A stretch of DNA of 23,304 bases. It comes from JBPCOB01 sp051000715. GTDB taxonomy: Bacteria; Actinomycetota; Actinomycetes; JALYNC01. The DNA is taken from assembly GCA_051000715.1 (NCBI GenBank), contig JBPCOB010000134.1, positions 1 through 23,304 of the forward strand, given 5' to 3'. This document shows positions 13,398-22,010 of the stretch, piece after piece (within the stretch, counting starts at the first letter, position 1; every line of letters begins with the position of its first letter). The notes beneath the pieces are model-generated. The model searched no databases, was not told the DNA's origin, and was given only the letters and a program-made list of their open reading frames with translations. The position numbers were made by a program, and so were the translations under genes.

Positions 13398-14332
13398 GAC
13401 CCCGCCGAGGCGCCGTCCGGCCGGGAAGCCACGAACTCGCGCAGCCAGGGCAGGAACGCCGGCCCGAGGTCGGGCCGGTCGCAGGCCAGCCGGACGACGG
13501 TGCGCAGGTAGTCGGCCTTGTTACCGGTGTCGTATCGCCGGCCGCGGAACACCACGCCGTGCACCCCGCCACCGTCGGCGGCGTCGCGGCGGGCCAGGCA
13601 CTGCAGGCCATCGGTGAGCTGGATTTCGCCACCACGACCCGGCGGGGTCTGCCGGAGCGCGTCGAAGATCTCGGGCGCGATGACGTACCTACCGATCATG
13701 GCGAGGTTGCTCGGCGCCTCCTCCGGCGCCGGCTTCTCGATCATGTCGGTCACCCGTACGACGTCCGGGGTGTCAGTCGGCTCCACCGCCGCGCAGCCGT
13801 AGAGGCCGATCGTCTCGGGCGGCACCTCCATCAGCGCTATCACGCTGCCGCCGTGGCGCCGCTGCACCTCCGCCATCGCCGGCAGGATCGGCTCCTGCTC
13901 GTCGATGAGGTCGTCGCAGAGCAGGACGGCGAGCGTCTCGGGGCCGACGCCCCCCGCCCCCCACAGCACCGCGTGGCCCAGGCCCCGTGGGGATCCCTGC
14001 CGGACGAAGTGCAACCTCGCGATGTCCGTAGCCGCCCGGCTCAGCTCCAGCAGCGAGGACTTGCCGGCCGCCTCCAACGTGGCCTCGAGCTCGTACGCCC
14101 GGTCGAAGTGGTCCTCGAGCGAGCCCTTGTTGCGCCCGGTGACGATCAGTACGTCGGTCATGCCCGCTCGGGCCGCCTCCTCGACGACGTACTGGATCGC
14201 CGGCTTGTCGACGACCGGCAACATCTCCTTCGGCGTGGCCTTGGTCGCAGGCAGGAACCTGGTGCCGAGCCCGGCAGCCGGAATGACGGCCTTGGTGACC
14301 GTCGTCTGTACGGGATCGGGAGCGCCAGCCAT
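13394..14332 (-). CDS. galU: UTP-glucose-1-phosphate uridylyltransferase GalU
   Basis: The 312-residue enzyme makes UDP-glucose from UTP and glucose 1-phosphate for envelope glycans and storage sugars. The nucleotide-binding signature AVIPAAGLGTRFLPATKATP and KEMLPVVDKPAIQYVVEEA is at residues 15-54. Other motifs include VTGRNKGSLEDHFD, the VLLCDDLI metal-site aspartates, IEKP, and the C-terminal DTGNKADYLRT. The ATG at 14332 was chosen over much longer upstream frames because the family begins about ten residues before KAVIPAAG. Only a weak AGGG precedes it. It is the first gene of the galU-glp-moaC-mogA run and diverges from the cyclo-ligase gene across 58 bases. Confidence 0.95.
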   Translation of the reverse strand: MAGAPDPVQTTVTKAVIPAAGLGTRFLPATKATPKEMLPVVDKPAIQYVVEEAARAGMTDVLIVTGRNKGSLEDHFDRAYELEATLEAAGKSSLLELSRAATDIARLHFVRQGSPRGLGHAVLWGAGGVGPETLAVLLCDDLIDEQEPILPAMAEVQRRHGGSVIALMEVPPETIGLYGCAAVEPTDTPDVVRVTDMIEKPAPEEAPSNLAMIGRYVIAPEIFDALRQTPPGRGGEIQLTDGLQCLARRDAADGGGVHGVVFRGRRYDTGNKADYLRTVVRLACDRPDLGPAFLPWLREFVASRPDGASAGS

Positions 14333-14390
14333 ACCAGCGACCCTAACGTCGGGGGGCGGACGCCGGCGGCTTGCGTGGCAGGCTGCGGCG

Positions 14391-14978
14391 GTGACCGGCG
14401 GGGTGGAGTGCCGTGCCAAGCCGGCGCTGCGCCGGAGGCTCCTCGCGGCCCGGGCTGCCCTCCCCCCGGCCGAACTGGCCCGACGAGCCGCCGCCCTGGG
14501 CGACGTGGCTGCCGGCCTGCCGCTGCTCGCCTCGGCTCGCTGCATCGCCGCCTACGTCTCCGTGGGCGCCGAGCCGGGCACCGGACCGCTGCTCGACGCT
14601 AGGCGGGCGGCCGGCGTACGGGTCCTGCTGCCGGTTCTGAGCGCCGGTCGGTCGCTGGACTGGGCGCTCGACGAGGGACCGGAACGGCTCCTACCCGGCC
14701 CTGCCTGCTTGCTCCAGCCAGCCGGGACAAGGCTGGGATCCGCAGCGATCAACTGCGCCGAGGTGGTGCTGGTGCCGGCGCTGGCGGTCGACCACGCCGG
14801 CCATCGGCTGGGTCGGGGCGGCGGCTATTACGACCGGGCTCTGTCGCTCCTGCCGGCCGCGACGACGGTGCTGGCGGTCGTCTACGCCGAGGAGGTGCTC
14901 GATGCGGTGCCGGTGGAGCCGCACGACCACCCAGTCGACGGCGCGCTGACCCCCACTGGCTGGTGGCCGGTTGGCTAA
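14391..14978 (+). CDS. 5-formyltetrahydrofolate cyclo-ligase
   Basis: The 195-residue product converts 5-formyltetrahydrofolate to 5,10-methenyltetrahydrofolate with ATP. It shows the basic N-terminal helix KPALRRRLLAARAAL, the substrate loop RVLLPVLSAGRSLDW, the acidic segment CAEVVLVPALAVD, and the ATP-binding signature LGRGGGYYDRAL, which identifies the family. The C-terminal HDHPVDGALTPTG is also typical. The GTG at 14391 gives the family's normal length; a GTG at 14403 is an alternative. The gene is transcribed away from galU, a common actinobacterial arrangement, and converges on the ABC permease gene with a 31-base gap. Confidence 0.93.
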   Translation: MTGGVECRAKPALRRRLLAARAALPPAELARRAAALGDVAAGLPLLASARCIAAYVSVGAEPGTGPLLDARRAAGVRVLLPVLSAGRSLDWALDEGPERLLPGPACLLQPAGTRLGSAAINCAEVVLVPALAVDHAGHRLGRGGGYYDRALSLLPAATTVLAVVYAEEVLDAVPVEPHDHPVDGALTPTGWWPVG

Positions 14979-15009
14979 CCGGACCCGGACTACCACTACC
15001 GAGGCCCGC

Positions 15010-15804
15010 TCAGCCGGCTCGGCGGTAGCGCAGCACGGCCAGCGGCGCGAAGACGGCCAGGATCCCTACCGACCAGGCCAGCGACGTCAGCACGCGGCTG
15101 GTCGTCGGGCCGCCCAGCACCAGTGCTCGAACGGCGTCGATGGCCGCGGTAACCGGCTGATGCTTGGCGAAGGCCTGCAGCCAGCCCGGCATCGAGCCGA
15201 CCGGAACGAAGGCGCTCGAGGCGAAGACCAGCGGCGCGATGAGCGGAAAGGCGGCGGCCTGCGCGCTCTCGGCGTTCGACACCGACAGCCCGATCAGGGC
15301 GAACGCCCAGGACAGCGAGAAGGCGAACAGCAGTAGGACCAGCACCCCGGCCACCAGTGCCAGCGCATTCGTGTGCACCCGGAAACCGACGAGGAAGCCC
15401 ACAACCAGCATCAACAGCACGACGAAGACGTTGCGGACCAGGTCGGCGATGGTCCGACCGGCGAGCACGGCGGATCGCGCCATCGGCAGCGAACGGAACC
15501 GTTCGATGAGTCCCTTGCCCAGGTCCTCGGCCAGCCCGATACCGGTCGTGATCGCGCCGAACGTCACCGTCTGCGCGAAGATCCCGGGCATCAGGTAGTC
15601 GACGTACGACGCGCCAGGCACCCGGATCGCGCCGCCGAAGACGTAGCGGAACATGAGGACGAACAGCACCGGCTGGATCGTGGCGAAGACCAGCAGTTGC
15701 GGCAGCCGGCGCATCGTCAGCAGGTTGCGACCGGTGATCGCCAGCGTGTCGGAGACCGCCCAGCGCAGGCCGCCCGATGGGGAACTGACGGGCATCGTCG
15801 TCAT
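15010..15804 (-). CDS. DrrB-type ABC-2 exporter permease
   Basis: The 264-residue membrane protein has about six hydrophobic segments: LLVFATIQPVLFVLMFRYVF, a segment after YVDYLMPGIFAQTV, VFVVLLMLVVGFLVGF, LALVAGVLVLLLFAFSL, FPLIAPLVFASSAFVPVG, and a final helix. The cytoplasmic motif RFRSLPMARSAVLAGR is the characteristic coupling region of daunorubicin-resistance-type (DrrB) permeases. Its ATG overlaps the ATPase stop as ATGA, so both halves of the exporter are made together. The substrate is unknown; relatives export lipophilic drugs or lipids. No biosynthetic genes are nearby that would indicate one. Confidence 0.92.
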   Translation of the reverse strand: MTTMPVSSPSGGLRWAVSDTLAITGRNLLTMRRLPQLLVFATIQPVLFVLMFRYVFGGAIRVPGASYVDYLMPGIFAQTVTFGAITTGIGLAEDLGKGLIERFRSLPMARSAVLAGRTIADLVRNVFVVLLMLVVGFLVGFRVHTNALALVAGVLVLLLFAFSLSWAFALIGLSVSNAESAQAAAFPLIAPLVFASSAFVPVGSMPGWLQAFAKHQPVTAAIDAVRALVLGGPTTSRVLTSLAWSVGILAVFAPLAVLRYRRAG

Positions 15805-16826
15805 GCCGGCCCCCCGGATGTCCGGCGGCGCCCTCGTCGGCGTCGCTGCCCGTCGCCGCTCGTGCTCCCGGTGGGCGACTCGCCGTCCGAGACGGCTGCG
15901 TGTCCGGTCAGCGCCAGGAAGACGTCGTCCAGGCTCGGCTCGCGCAGCGCCAGCGAGGTAGCCGTGATGCCGCGGGCGTCGAGCCCCCGCACCACCTCGA
16001 CCAGGGCTCGCGGGCCGTCGTCGACCGTGAGCCGCAGCGTAGTACCGTCGCCGTCCCGCTCGGCCAGTGTTCCCAGCGGAGCCAGCACAGCCGCCGCCTC
16101 CTGCACCGCGGACTCGTCCGGGACGCCGACCTCCAGCGCGGTGCCGCCCAGCCGCGCCTTGAGCTCACTCGACGTACCTTCGGCGATCACTCGCCCGCCG
16201 TCGACGACCGAGATCCGGTTGGCCAGTCGGTCGGCCTCCTCCAGGTACTGCGTGGTCAGCAGCAGCGTGGTGCCGTCGGCGACCAGCTCGCCGATGATGG
16301 ACCACAGCTCGGTGCGACTGCGCGGGTCGAGGCCCGTGGTCGGCTCGTCGAGGAAGAGCACCGGCGGCCGGTTGACCAGCGCGGCAGCAAGGTCGAGACG
16401 GCGGCGCATGCCACCCGAGTAGGTCTTCGCGGTGCGGTCGGCGGCGTCGATGAGCTCGAAGCGCGCCAAGAGCAGCGTCGCCCGGGACCGCGCGTCGGCC
16501 CGCGCCATGTGGTTGAGCCGGCCGACCAGGACGAGGTTCTCCCGGCCGGTCAGGTTCTCGTCCACCGCGGCGTACTGGCCGGCGAGCCCGATCAACGTCC
16601 GTACCCGCGCGGGGTCCCTGACCACGTCGAGCCCCGCGACCTCCGCGCGGCCGGCGTCGGGCTTGGTCAACGTGGTCAGGACACGTACGGCGGTTGTCTT
16701 CCCGGCCCCGTTCGGGCCGAGCAGGCCGAGCACGGTCCCCTCCGGCACGGCGAGGTCCACGCCGTCGAGCGCCACCACCTCGCCGTACCGCTTGTGCAGC
16801 CCCTCGGCCAGGATCGCGTCCGTCAC
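15801..16826 (-). CDS. DrrA-type ABC exporter ATPase
   Basis: The 341-residue ATPase has Walker A GPNGAGKTT (residues 37-45), a Q-loop in GLAGQYAAVDENLTGREN, the ABC signature YSGGMRRRLDLA, Walker B VLFLDEPTTGLD and the switch region LLLTTQYLEEAD. These are the exact motifs of DrrA-type exporters. A regulatory C-terminal extension ends in REPSLDDVFLALTGHA, followed by an unusual Arg-rich tail (RRRRGRRRTSGG). The GTG at 16826 was preferred because GGAAGGGGG lies about 10 bases upstream and the family begins close to ILAEGLHKRYG. It follows the helicase gene after 95 bases and overlaps the permease gene by 4. Confidence 0.93.
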   Translation of the reverse strand: MTDAILAEGLHKRYGEVVALDGVDLAVPEGTVLGLLGPNGAGKTTAVRVLTTLTKPDAGRAEVAGLDVVRDPARVRTLIGLAGQYAAVDENLTGRENLVLVGRLNHMARADARSRATLLLARFELIDAADRTAKTYSGGMRRRLDLAAALVNRPPVLFLDEPTTGLDPRSRTELWSIIGELVADGTTLLLTTQYLEEADRLANRISVVDGGRVIAEGTSSELKARLGGTALEVGVPDESAVQEAAAVLAPLGTLAERDGDGTTLRLTVDDGPRALVEVVRGLDARGITATSLALREPSLDDVFLALTGHAAVSDGESPTGSTSGDGQRRRRGRRRTSGGPA

Positions 16827-16921
16827 CCCGCTGCTGCCCCCTTCCGGATGTGCTTCACCAGCCTGGCCCAACCGGCGGGAACCGTCACACCGGCAGCGAT
16901 GGCGTCCGGGCTGCTAAGCGG

Positions 16922-18229
16922 TCAGGAACTAGCGCGGGAACCGCCGAGGTCGCGAAGAGCCCGGTCACCCGGCTGGACCGACGTGGCGGTGGCCAGTACG
17001 CCGGCGCGTTGGTGCAGTCGGTCGGCGGCGCCGACCTGCTCCGGCAACAGCAGGGACAGGACCACCCCGCCGGCACCCGCGCGGGCGGTACGGCCGGACC
17101 GGTGCAGGTAGTCCTTGTGGTCTGCCGGCGGGTCGAAGTGGACGACCAAGTCGACGGCGTCCACGTGGATGCCGCGAGCAGCCACGTCGGTGGCGACGAG
17201 CACCTTCCCGCGCGCCGACCCGAACGCGTCCAGCGCGCGCTGCCGGGCGTTCTGCGTCAGGTTCCCGTGGATGGCACCCGACTCCACCCCGGTACGACGC
17301 AGCTGCTTGGCGAGTCGCTCCGCCCCGTGCTTGGTCCGAACGAAGATCAGCGTGCGACCCGAGGCCGCCGCGACCTGCGCCACGACGGCCACCTTGTCCT
17401 CGGCCCGGACCGTGAAGGCGCGGTGGTCGACGCCGGCGACGGGCGAGACGGCCGGCGCCACGGCGTGCAGAACCGGATCGGGCAGGTAGCGGCGCACCAG
17501 CTTGGCGACGCCGTCATCGAGGGTGGCGGAGAACAGCAGCCGTTGCCCGTCGGCCATGGTCATGTCCAGCAGCTCGGTGACCGCAGGCAGAAAGCCCAGG
17601 TCGGCCATGTAGTCCGCCTCGTCGAGCACGGTGGCCGCCACCAGGGCCAGCGAGCACTCGTGCTGGCCGATGAGGTCCAGGAGCCGGCCGGGGGTGGCGA
17701 CGACCAGGTCGACGCCGCGGCGCAACGCCTCGACCTGCCGGTGCATCGACGCACCGCCGTACACGGCGGTCACCCGCACGCCCACTGCCTGGCCCAGCGG
17801 AGCCAGCGCCTCCTTGACCTGCTCAGCCAGCTCCCTGGTAGGAACGAGCACCAGCCCACGCGGACTTCCGGCGTGCCGGACCTCGCCGGCAAGGCGGGCG
17901 AGCAACGGCAGCCCGAACGCGAGGGTCTTGCCCGAACCCGTCTCGGCGCGGCCGAGCACGTTGCGGCCGGCGAGCGCGTCGGGCAGCGTGGCGGCCTGGA
18001 TAGGGAACGGCGTACGGATGCCGCGCCGCTCGGCCGCGGTCACGAGCCGCTGGGGCAGCCCCAGGGCCGCGAAGGACGGCATGGGCGTGCCCGGATCACG
18101 GCTCGGCGCGGTGGCAAACGCCAGCTCGACGTCGAGCCCACCGCGCGACTGCGGGTCCGCCGGTCGGGTAGGTCGGGTGGATCGATGGCTTCGGGGCGCC
18201 GGTCGGGCGCGGCGAGGTGCCTGGGACAT
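16922..18229 (-). CDS. DEAD-box ATP-dependent RNA helicase
   Basis: The 435-residue helicase carries all core motifs. These are the Q motif (FAALGL...RTPFPIQ), Walker A AETGSGKT (95-102), PTRELA, GG, TPGR, DEAD in VLDEADYMADLGF, SAT in LFSATL, FVRTKHGAE, ATDVAARGIH and HRSGRTARAG. The N-terminal 45 residues are basic and Pro/Arg-rich, probably an RNA-binding extension, and the C-terminal extension is short. It should remodel RNA duplexes in ribosome assembly or mRNA turnover, perhaps at low temperature, as is common for this RhlE-like size class. The ATG at 18229 (MSQAPRRARP) was chosen with CGGAG 8 bases upstream; an ORF start at 18322 is less likely. It has 156 bases of upstream untranslated or promoter sequence. 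Confidence 0.94.
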   Translation of the reverse strand: MSQAPRRARPAPRSHRSTRPTRPADPQSRGGLDVELAFATAPSRDPGTPMPSFAALGLPQRLVTAAERRGIRTPFPIQAATLPDALAGRNVLGRAETGSGKTLAFGLPLLARLAGEVRHAGSPRGLVLVPTRELAEQVKEALAPLGQAVGVRVTAVYGGASMHRQVEALRRGVDLVVATPGRLLDLIGQHECSLALVAATVLDEADYMADLGFLPAVTELLDMTMADGQRLLFSATLDDGVAKLVRRYLPDPVLHAVAPAVSPVAGVDHRAFTVRAEDKVAVVAQVAAASGRTLIFVRTKHGAERLAKQLRRTGVESGAIHGNLTQNARQRALDAFGSARGKVLVATDVAARGIHVDAVDLVVHFDPPADHKDYLHRSGRTARAGAGGVVLSLLLPEQVGAADRLHQRAGVLATATSVQPGDRALRDLGGSRASS

Positions 18230-18385
18230 GGAAGGAGCTCCGTCGTACTCGTCGGCCGAACCCGTGACAGCGGTGCGTGCGGCAACGGCGACTGCCGGCC
18301 AACGAACGAAGCACTCACACAAGCGACCTGCGGGCAGCTCGCCCGCGGAGGAACGACACCGTTGGGGCGTCGCGATGTGGTCAAT

Positions 18386-19357
18386 CTAGCAGGCCGTCAC
18401 GCCCTTGCGGTCGCCATCGACGGCGAGGTGGCCGACGCCAATGGGCGAAACGGCCGGGACCACACCGACCTGGGGAAACCCGCTGGTCCACCAGCAACGG
18501 CCGTGGCGGGTGACGGCGAACGCGTCGCAGCCCGCCAGCCGCTCGACCCAGTCCCGGGCCGCGTTGCCCATCGCGAACGCTGCGGTGGCGTACGCGTCGA
18601 CGGTCGTCAGCCGCTGGCCGACCAGTGTGACGCTCGCCAGCTCGGTGGCGGGTCGGCCGGTTCTCGGGTCGATGATGTGGTTGCCGCGCTCGGCGGTTCC
18701 CGATGTCGCGACGGCGTGATCACCGCCGACGGTGACGACGGTGGCGAGGGCGCCCGGCCGCAGGGGGTGCGCGACGCCGATGCGCCACGGCCGGCCGGGT
18801 CGGGGCTCACCGACGAGCTGCAGGTCACCACCGCCGTTGACCGTGTGCGCGCGAGAGCCGCCGGCGCGCAGGATCTCGCTGACCCGCTCGACCGCCCACC
18901 CCTTCACCACACCGGTCAGGTCCAGCTTCCCGTCGAGGGTCGTGGTGAAATACCCACCGCTGTCGTGTTCGACGGCCTCGCCCACCTTCAGTAGGTCACC
19001 GACCTGCGGCGGGCAGTCGTCAAGTCCCATCTGGCCGCGCCGTAGCCGGCTGAGCACGCTGCCGGGCTGGTAGGTCGAGAAGGTCTCGTCGACCCAGCCG
19101 AGGGCCGGGACGCGGGACATGAGGGCCAGCAGCACGACGATCGCGTAGCCAGCAAGAAGTCCAGTGACACGGCCGGCGTTCGTCAGCCGGTCAGCCAGGC
19201 TGACCAGCGACGGGGCGCCATGCCACCAAAGGGCCAGGACGGCTGCCACGCCCAGCCAGGCGGCGGTGAGCACAGCGGTGGGATTGGCGCGGGCGGGGCT
19301 CGGCCGTCCGTCCGAGGGGTACCGAATGGTGGCCAGCTGGTCCAGGGTGGCGGTCAC
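18386..19357 (-). CDS. Chimera: ferric-reductase-like N-terminus joined in frame to truncated ApbE flavin transferase
   Basis: Residues 1-86 of 323 resemble the start of actinobacterial ferredoxin/ferric-reductase-like membrane proteins: a hydrophilic leader, TM1 at 28-46 (ending LALWWHG), then DRLTNAGRVTGLLAGYAIVV (TM2) and MSRVPAL. At about residue 87 (base 19098) the sequence changes to ApbE, beginning WVDETFSTYQPGSVLSRL. It keeps DLTGVVKGWAVERV (146-159), NGGGDL (174-179), HIIDPRTGRP (227-236) and VDAYATAAFAMG (253-264), the FAD/Mg-binding motifs of FAD:protein FMN transferases. The N-terminal ApbE segment is missing, as are the heme and flavin parts of the reductase and any FMN-binding target protein. 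The simplest reading is a deletion that fused the first and last genes of a reductase - FMN-binding - apbE operon. The GTG at 19357 has GGAG 5 bases upstream. It may be a pseudogene. Confidence 0.75.
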   Translation of the reverse strand: MTATLDQLATIRYPSDGRPSPARANPTAVLTAAWLGVAAVLALWWHGAPSLVSLADRLTNAGRVTGLLAGYAIVVLLALMSRVPALGWVDETFSTYQPGSVLSRLRRGQMGLDDCPPQVGDLLKVGEAVEHDSGGYFTTTLDGKLDLTGVVKGWAVERVSEILRAGGSRAHTVNGGGDLQLVGEPRPGRPWRIGVAHPLRPGALATVVTVGGDHAVATSGTAERGNHIIDPRTGRPATELASVTLVGQRLTTVDAYATAAFAMGNAARDWVERLAGCDAFAVTRHGRCWWTSGFPQVGVVPAVSPIGVGHLAVDGDRKGVTAC

Positions 19358-19507
19358 GGCAGCTCCGTGCTGGTGGTGTCGGGCTGCGGTGGCCCGATGC
19401 AGCCGCGTGTTCACGGCCGCACAGTCACCATCGCGATCGCGCCTGGAAGCCGCCTGTGAGCGCGCTGTGTCCCCGGTGGCAAGTACCGCTACGGAGAGCG
19501 GCGCAGG

Positions 19508-21151
19508 CTACGACGGGGAGGGCGCCGCCGCGTTCGTCGCATGAAGGGCAGGGACCGCCGAGTCAGCGACCGGGTCTTGGCGAAGCGGGGGCTGAGCCGA
19601 CGGAAGCGGGGGGTCGTCGGCCGATGTCTCCACCGCAAGCGGAAGCAGCACGCGGAACGTGGCTCCGCGACCTTGGGCGGTGTCGAGCTCCACTCGTCCG
19701 CCGTGCGCGGCGGTGATTCCGGCGACGATCGACAAGCCGAGACCGGTGCCCCCCTGGCTGCGGGTGCGCGAGGCGTCCGCCCGGTAGAACCGTTCGAACA
19801 CCCGCTCCGCCTCCTGTGGCCCGAGGCCGGGACCGCGGTCGGCGACCTCGAGAACCGCCCAGGCCGGACCGTTCCGGCTATCGGGGCGGGTGGTGAGCCG
19901 GACCCGCACCGGCGTGCCGGGCGGTGTGTGGCTGAGGGCGTTGGACATGAGGTTGCCGACCACCTGCCGCAATCGGGGCTCGTCACCCGTCACGACCGGC
20001 GGCACCGCTCCCGAGCTCACGTCGAGCGTGATCTGCCGGCCCGGATCCACCGCTCGCGCGTCATGGACGGCGTCCGCCGCCAACGTCAGCAGGTCGACCG
20101 GCTTACGCTCCAGCGGCCGCTGGGAGTCGAGCCGGGCGAGGAGCAGCAGGTCGTCGACGAGCACGCCCATGCGGGTGGCCTCGTCCTCGATGCGGCGCAT
20201 CAGCCGGCGGACGTCCTCCGGCTGCCCAGCTGCACCCTGCCGGTGCAGCTCGGCGAACCCGCGGATCGACGTCAGCGGGGTTCGCAGCTCGTGGCTCGCG
20301 TCCGCCACGAACTGCCGCATCTGCTGCTCGGACTTCCTGGCTGCGACCTCTGACGCGTGCTGCACATGGAAGGCCCGCTCGATCTGCCCGAGCATGCCGT
20401 TGAGTGCCACCGACAACCGGCCCACCTCGGTCCGCGGATCGATCTCGGGAACCCGGCGCGAGAGATCGCCGGCTGCGATCGCGGCGGCGGTGTGCTCGAC
20501 CTCGGTGAGCGGTCGCAGGCTCCGCCGTACGACGACATAGCCGACACCGGCGAGCAGGACGACCACGCTCACACCGATGATCCGCTCGAGGGAGGCGAGC
20601 CTACCGACTGTGTGCTGGACGTCCGAGAGGCTCTGGGCGACCTGGACGGTGCCGGACCGGTCGACCAGTGGGGCCGCAACCACGCGCCAGTTACCACCTC
20701 CTGTCCGCGCCGGCACGGTGAACGGGTGCCCGTTCCTCGAGACCGTCTGGGCCAGGGTCAGCCGAGGCAGCGCCGGCGTCGGCGCACTGGTGGCCAGCGG
20801 GTTGCTCGAGACCAGTACCGGCGTGCCGGACGTGGCGGCGTACTCGACGTAGAAGTCGCTCGGGAGCCGGGGCCCGTGGTCGCCGTCCCGGTCGAACCCG
20901 CCGCCCGGCCGACCACTCGCGAACGACCGGACGACGTCCTGCAGCTGGCCGTCGACACGCTGCACCAGATAGCCGCGCAACGATGTCGTGGCCGCGAAGC
21001 CGGCCGCCGCCAGCGCCACGGTCACGAGGGACAGGAGAGCCGCGACGAGCTTGACCCGCAGCGGGGTGCGCGCCGGCAACCGACGCACCCAACTGCCGGC
21101 GCGGACCCATGGCGAACCCCGCAGTGGGCGTGCGGCCGGCGGTGCGGTCAT
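19508..21151 (-). CDS. HAMP-domain sensor histidine kinase
   Basis: The 547-residue kinase has TM1 (34-56), an extracytoplasmic sensor region of about 130 residues and TM2 (189-208). A HAMP domain (209-262) and the phospho-acceptor H287 in FVADASHELRTPLTSIRGF follow. The catalytic domain shows N-box GNLMSNALSH, DRGPGLG, FERFYRAD and GGTGLGLSIVAG. A Pro/Ala-rich C-terminal tail has no recognised domain. Its ATG overlaps the stop of the response-regulator gene as ATGA, so the pair is translationally coupled. Architecture resembles MprB/TcrY-like actinobacterial kinases. The adjacent HtrA-like protease gene points to envelope stress as the signal, which is inference. Confidence 0.95.
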   Translation of the reverse strand: MTAPPAARPLRGSPWVRAGSWVRRLPARTPLRVKLVAALLSLVTVALAAAGFAATTSLRGYLVQRVDGQLQDVVRSFASGRPGGGFDRDGDHGPRLPSDFYVEYAATSGTPVLVSSNPLATSAPTPALPRLTLAQTVSRNGHPFTVPARTGGGNWRVVAAPLVDRSGTVQVAQSLSDVQHTVGRLASLERIIGVSVVVLLAGVGYVVVRRSLRPLTEVEHTAAAIAAGDLSRRVPEIDPRTEVGRLSVALNGMLGQIERAFHVQHASEVAARKSEQQMRQFVADASHELRTPLTSIRGFAELHRQGAAGQPEDVRRLMRRIEDEATRMGVLVDDLLLLARLDSQRPLERKPVDLLTLAADAVHDARAVDPGRQITLDVSSGAVPPVVTGDEPRLRQVVGNLMSNALSHTPPGTPVRVRLTTRPDSRNGPAWAVLEVADRGPGLGPQEAERVFERFYRADASRTRSQGGTGLGLSIVAGITAAHGGRVELDTAQGRGATFRVLLPLAVETSADDPPLPSAQPPLRQDPVADSAVPALHATNAAAPSPS

Positions 21152-21864
21152 GATCGAGGCAGCCGCAGGATGTACCCGACGCCGCGCAGGGTGTGCAGCA
21201 ACCTCGGCTCGGTGGTGTCGATCTTGCGCCGCAGGTAGGACACGTATGACTCCACGACGTTGGCGTCGCCCCCGAAGTCGTAGTGCCACACGTGGTCGAG
21301 GATCTGCGCCTTGCTGAGCACCCTTCCAGTGTTCTGCATGAAGTACCGCAACAGCTTGAACTCCGTCGGTGACAACGCCACGAGCTCGCCGGTCTTCCAC
21401 ACCTCGTGGGTCTCGTCGTCGAGCTCGACGTCGGCGAAGGTGAGCCGGGAGCTGGCCGCCATCCCGCCGACGCCGAAGCGGCGCAGTACGGCGCGAATCC
21501 GGGCGATGACCTCTTCGAGACTGAACGGCTTCGTGACGTAGTCGTCTCCGCCGAGCGTCAGCCCGGTGACCTTGTCCTCGGTGGCGTCGCGGGCCGTGAG
21601 GAACAGCACCGGGATGTGCTTGCCCTCGCCCCGCAGCCGCCGAAGGACATCGAAGCCGTCGAGGCCGGGCATCATCACGTCGAGGACGAGCAGGTCGGGG
21701 CGGAAGTCGCGCGCGACCTTGAGCGCCTGGACGCCGTTGGTGGCGCTGGCCACGTCGAAGCCGGCGTACCGCAGGCTGGCCGACAGCAGCTCGACGATGT
21801 TGGGCTCGTCGTCGACGACGAGCAGCCGGGCTTCGCCGTTCGGTACGCCGGTAGCGGTGGTCAT
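21148..21864 (-). CDS. OmpR/PhoB-family response regulator
   Basis: The 238-residue regulator has a receiver domain with acidic pair D18/D19, phospho-acceptor D62 in LLVLDVMMPGLDG, conserved T in FLTARD, and K in GDDYVTKPFS. A winged-helix DNA-binding domain follows (LSPTEFKLLRYFMQN, VSYLRRKID, LRGVGYIL). It is the partner of the overlapping kinase gene, phosphorylated by it and then binding DNA as a dimer. The ATG at 21864 has only a weak GGA upstream. It follows the HtrA-like protease gene on the same strand after 146 bases, with a hairpin between, so a separate promoter is likely. Confidence 0.95.
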   Translation of the reverse strand: MTTATGVPNGEARLLVVDDEPNIVELLSASLRYAGFDVASATNGVQALKVARDFRPDLLVLDVMMPGLDGFDVLRRLRGEGKHIPVLFLTARDATEDKVTGLTLGGDDYVTKPFSLEEVIARIRAVLRRFGVGGMAASSRLTFADVELDDETHEVWKTGELVALSPTEFKLLRYFMQNTGRVLSKAQILDHVWHYDFGGDANVVESYVSYLRRKIDTTEPRLLHTLRGVGYILRLPRS

Positions 21865-21975
21865 CGTGGTTCCGTCCGTACCGCGTTGTCTGTGAGCGTC
21901 ATGGCGAAAGGCTCGGTCACGTGGCTGCCGCAGTCCTGACGGGTTGCTGTGAATGCGCTGGGAGCGCCCCCACCT

Positions 21976-21994
21976 CACCACGTCCGTCGTGGTG
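21976..21994 (-). terminator. Probable hairpin after the protease gene
   Basis: CACCACG and CGTGGTG form a perfect 7-bp stem with a 5-base loop, 16 bases after the protease stop codon. No T tract follows, as is usual for actinobacterial hairpin terminators. It could alternatively be a dimer operator site for the response-regulator promoter, since it lies 112 bases upstream of that start codon. Confidence 0.4.
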
Positions 21995-22010
21995 TGCGCA
22001 CCCGGAGTGC

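Noticed and set aside
15900..18994. Very long plus-strand frames of 403 and 766 codons
   Set aside because: They run across the ABC ATPase, the DEAD-box helicase and the ApbE chimera in antisense, with low-complexity Arg/Gly-rich products and no motif.
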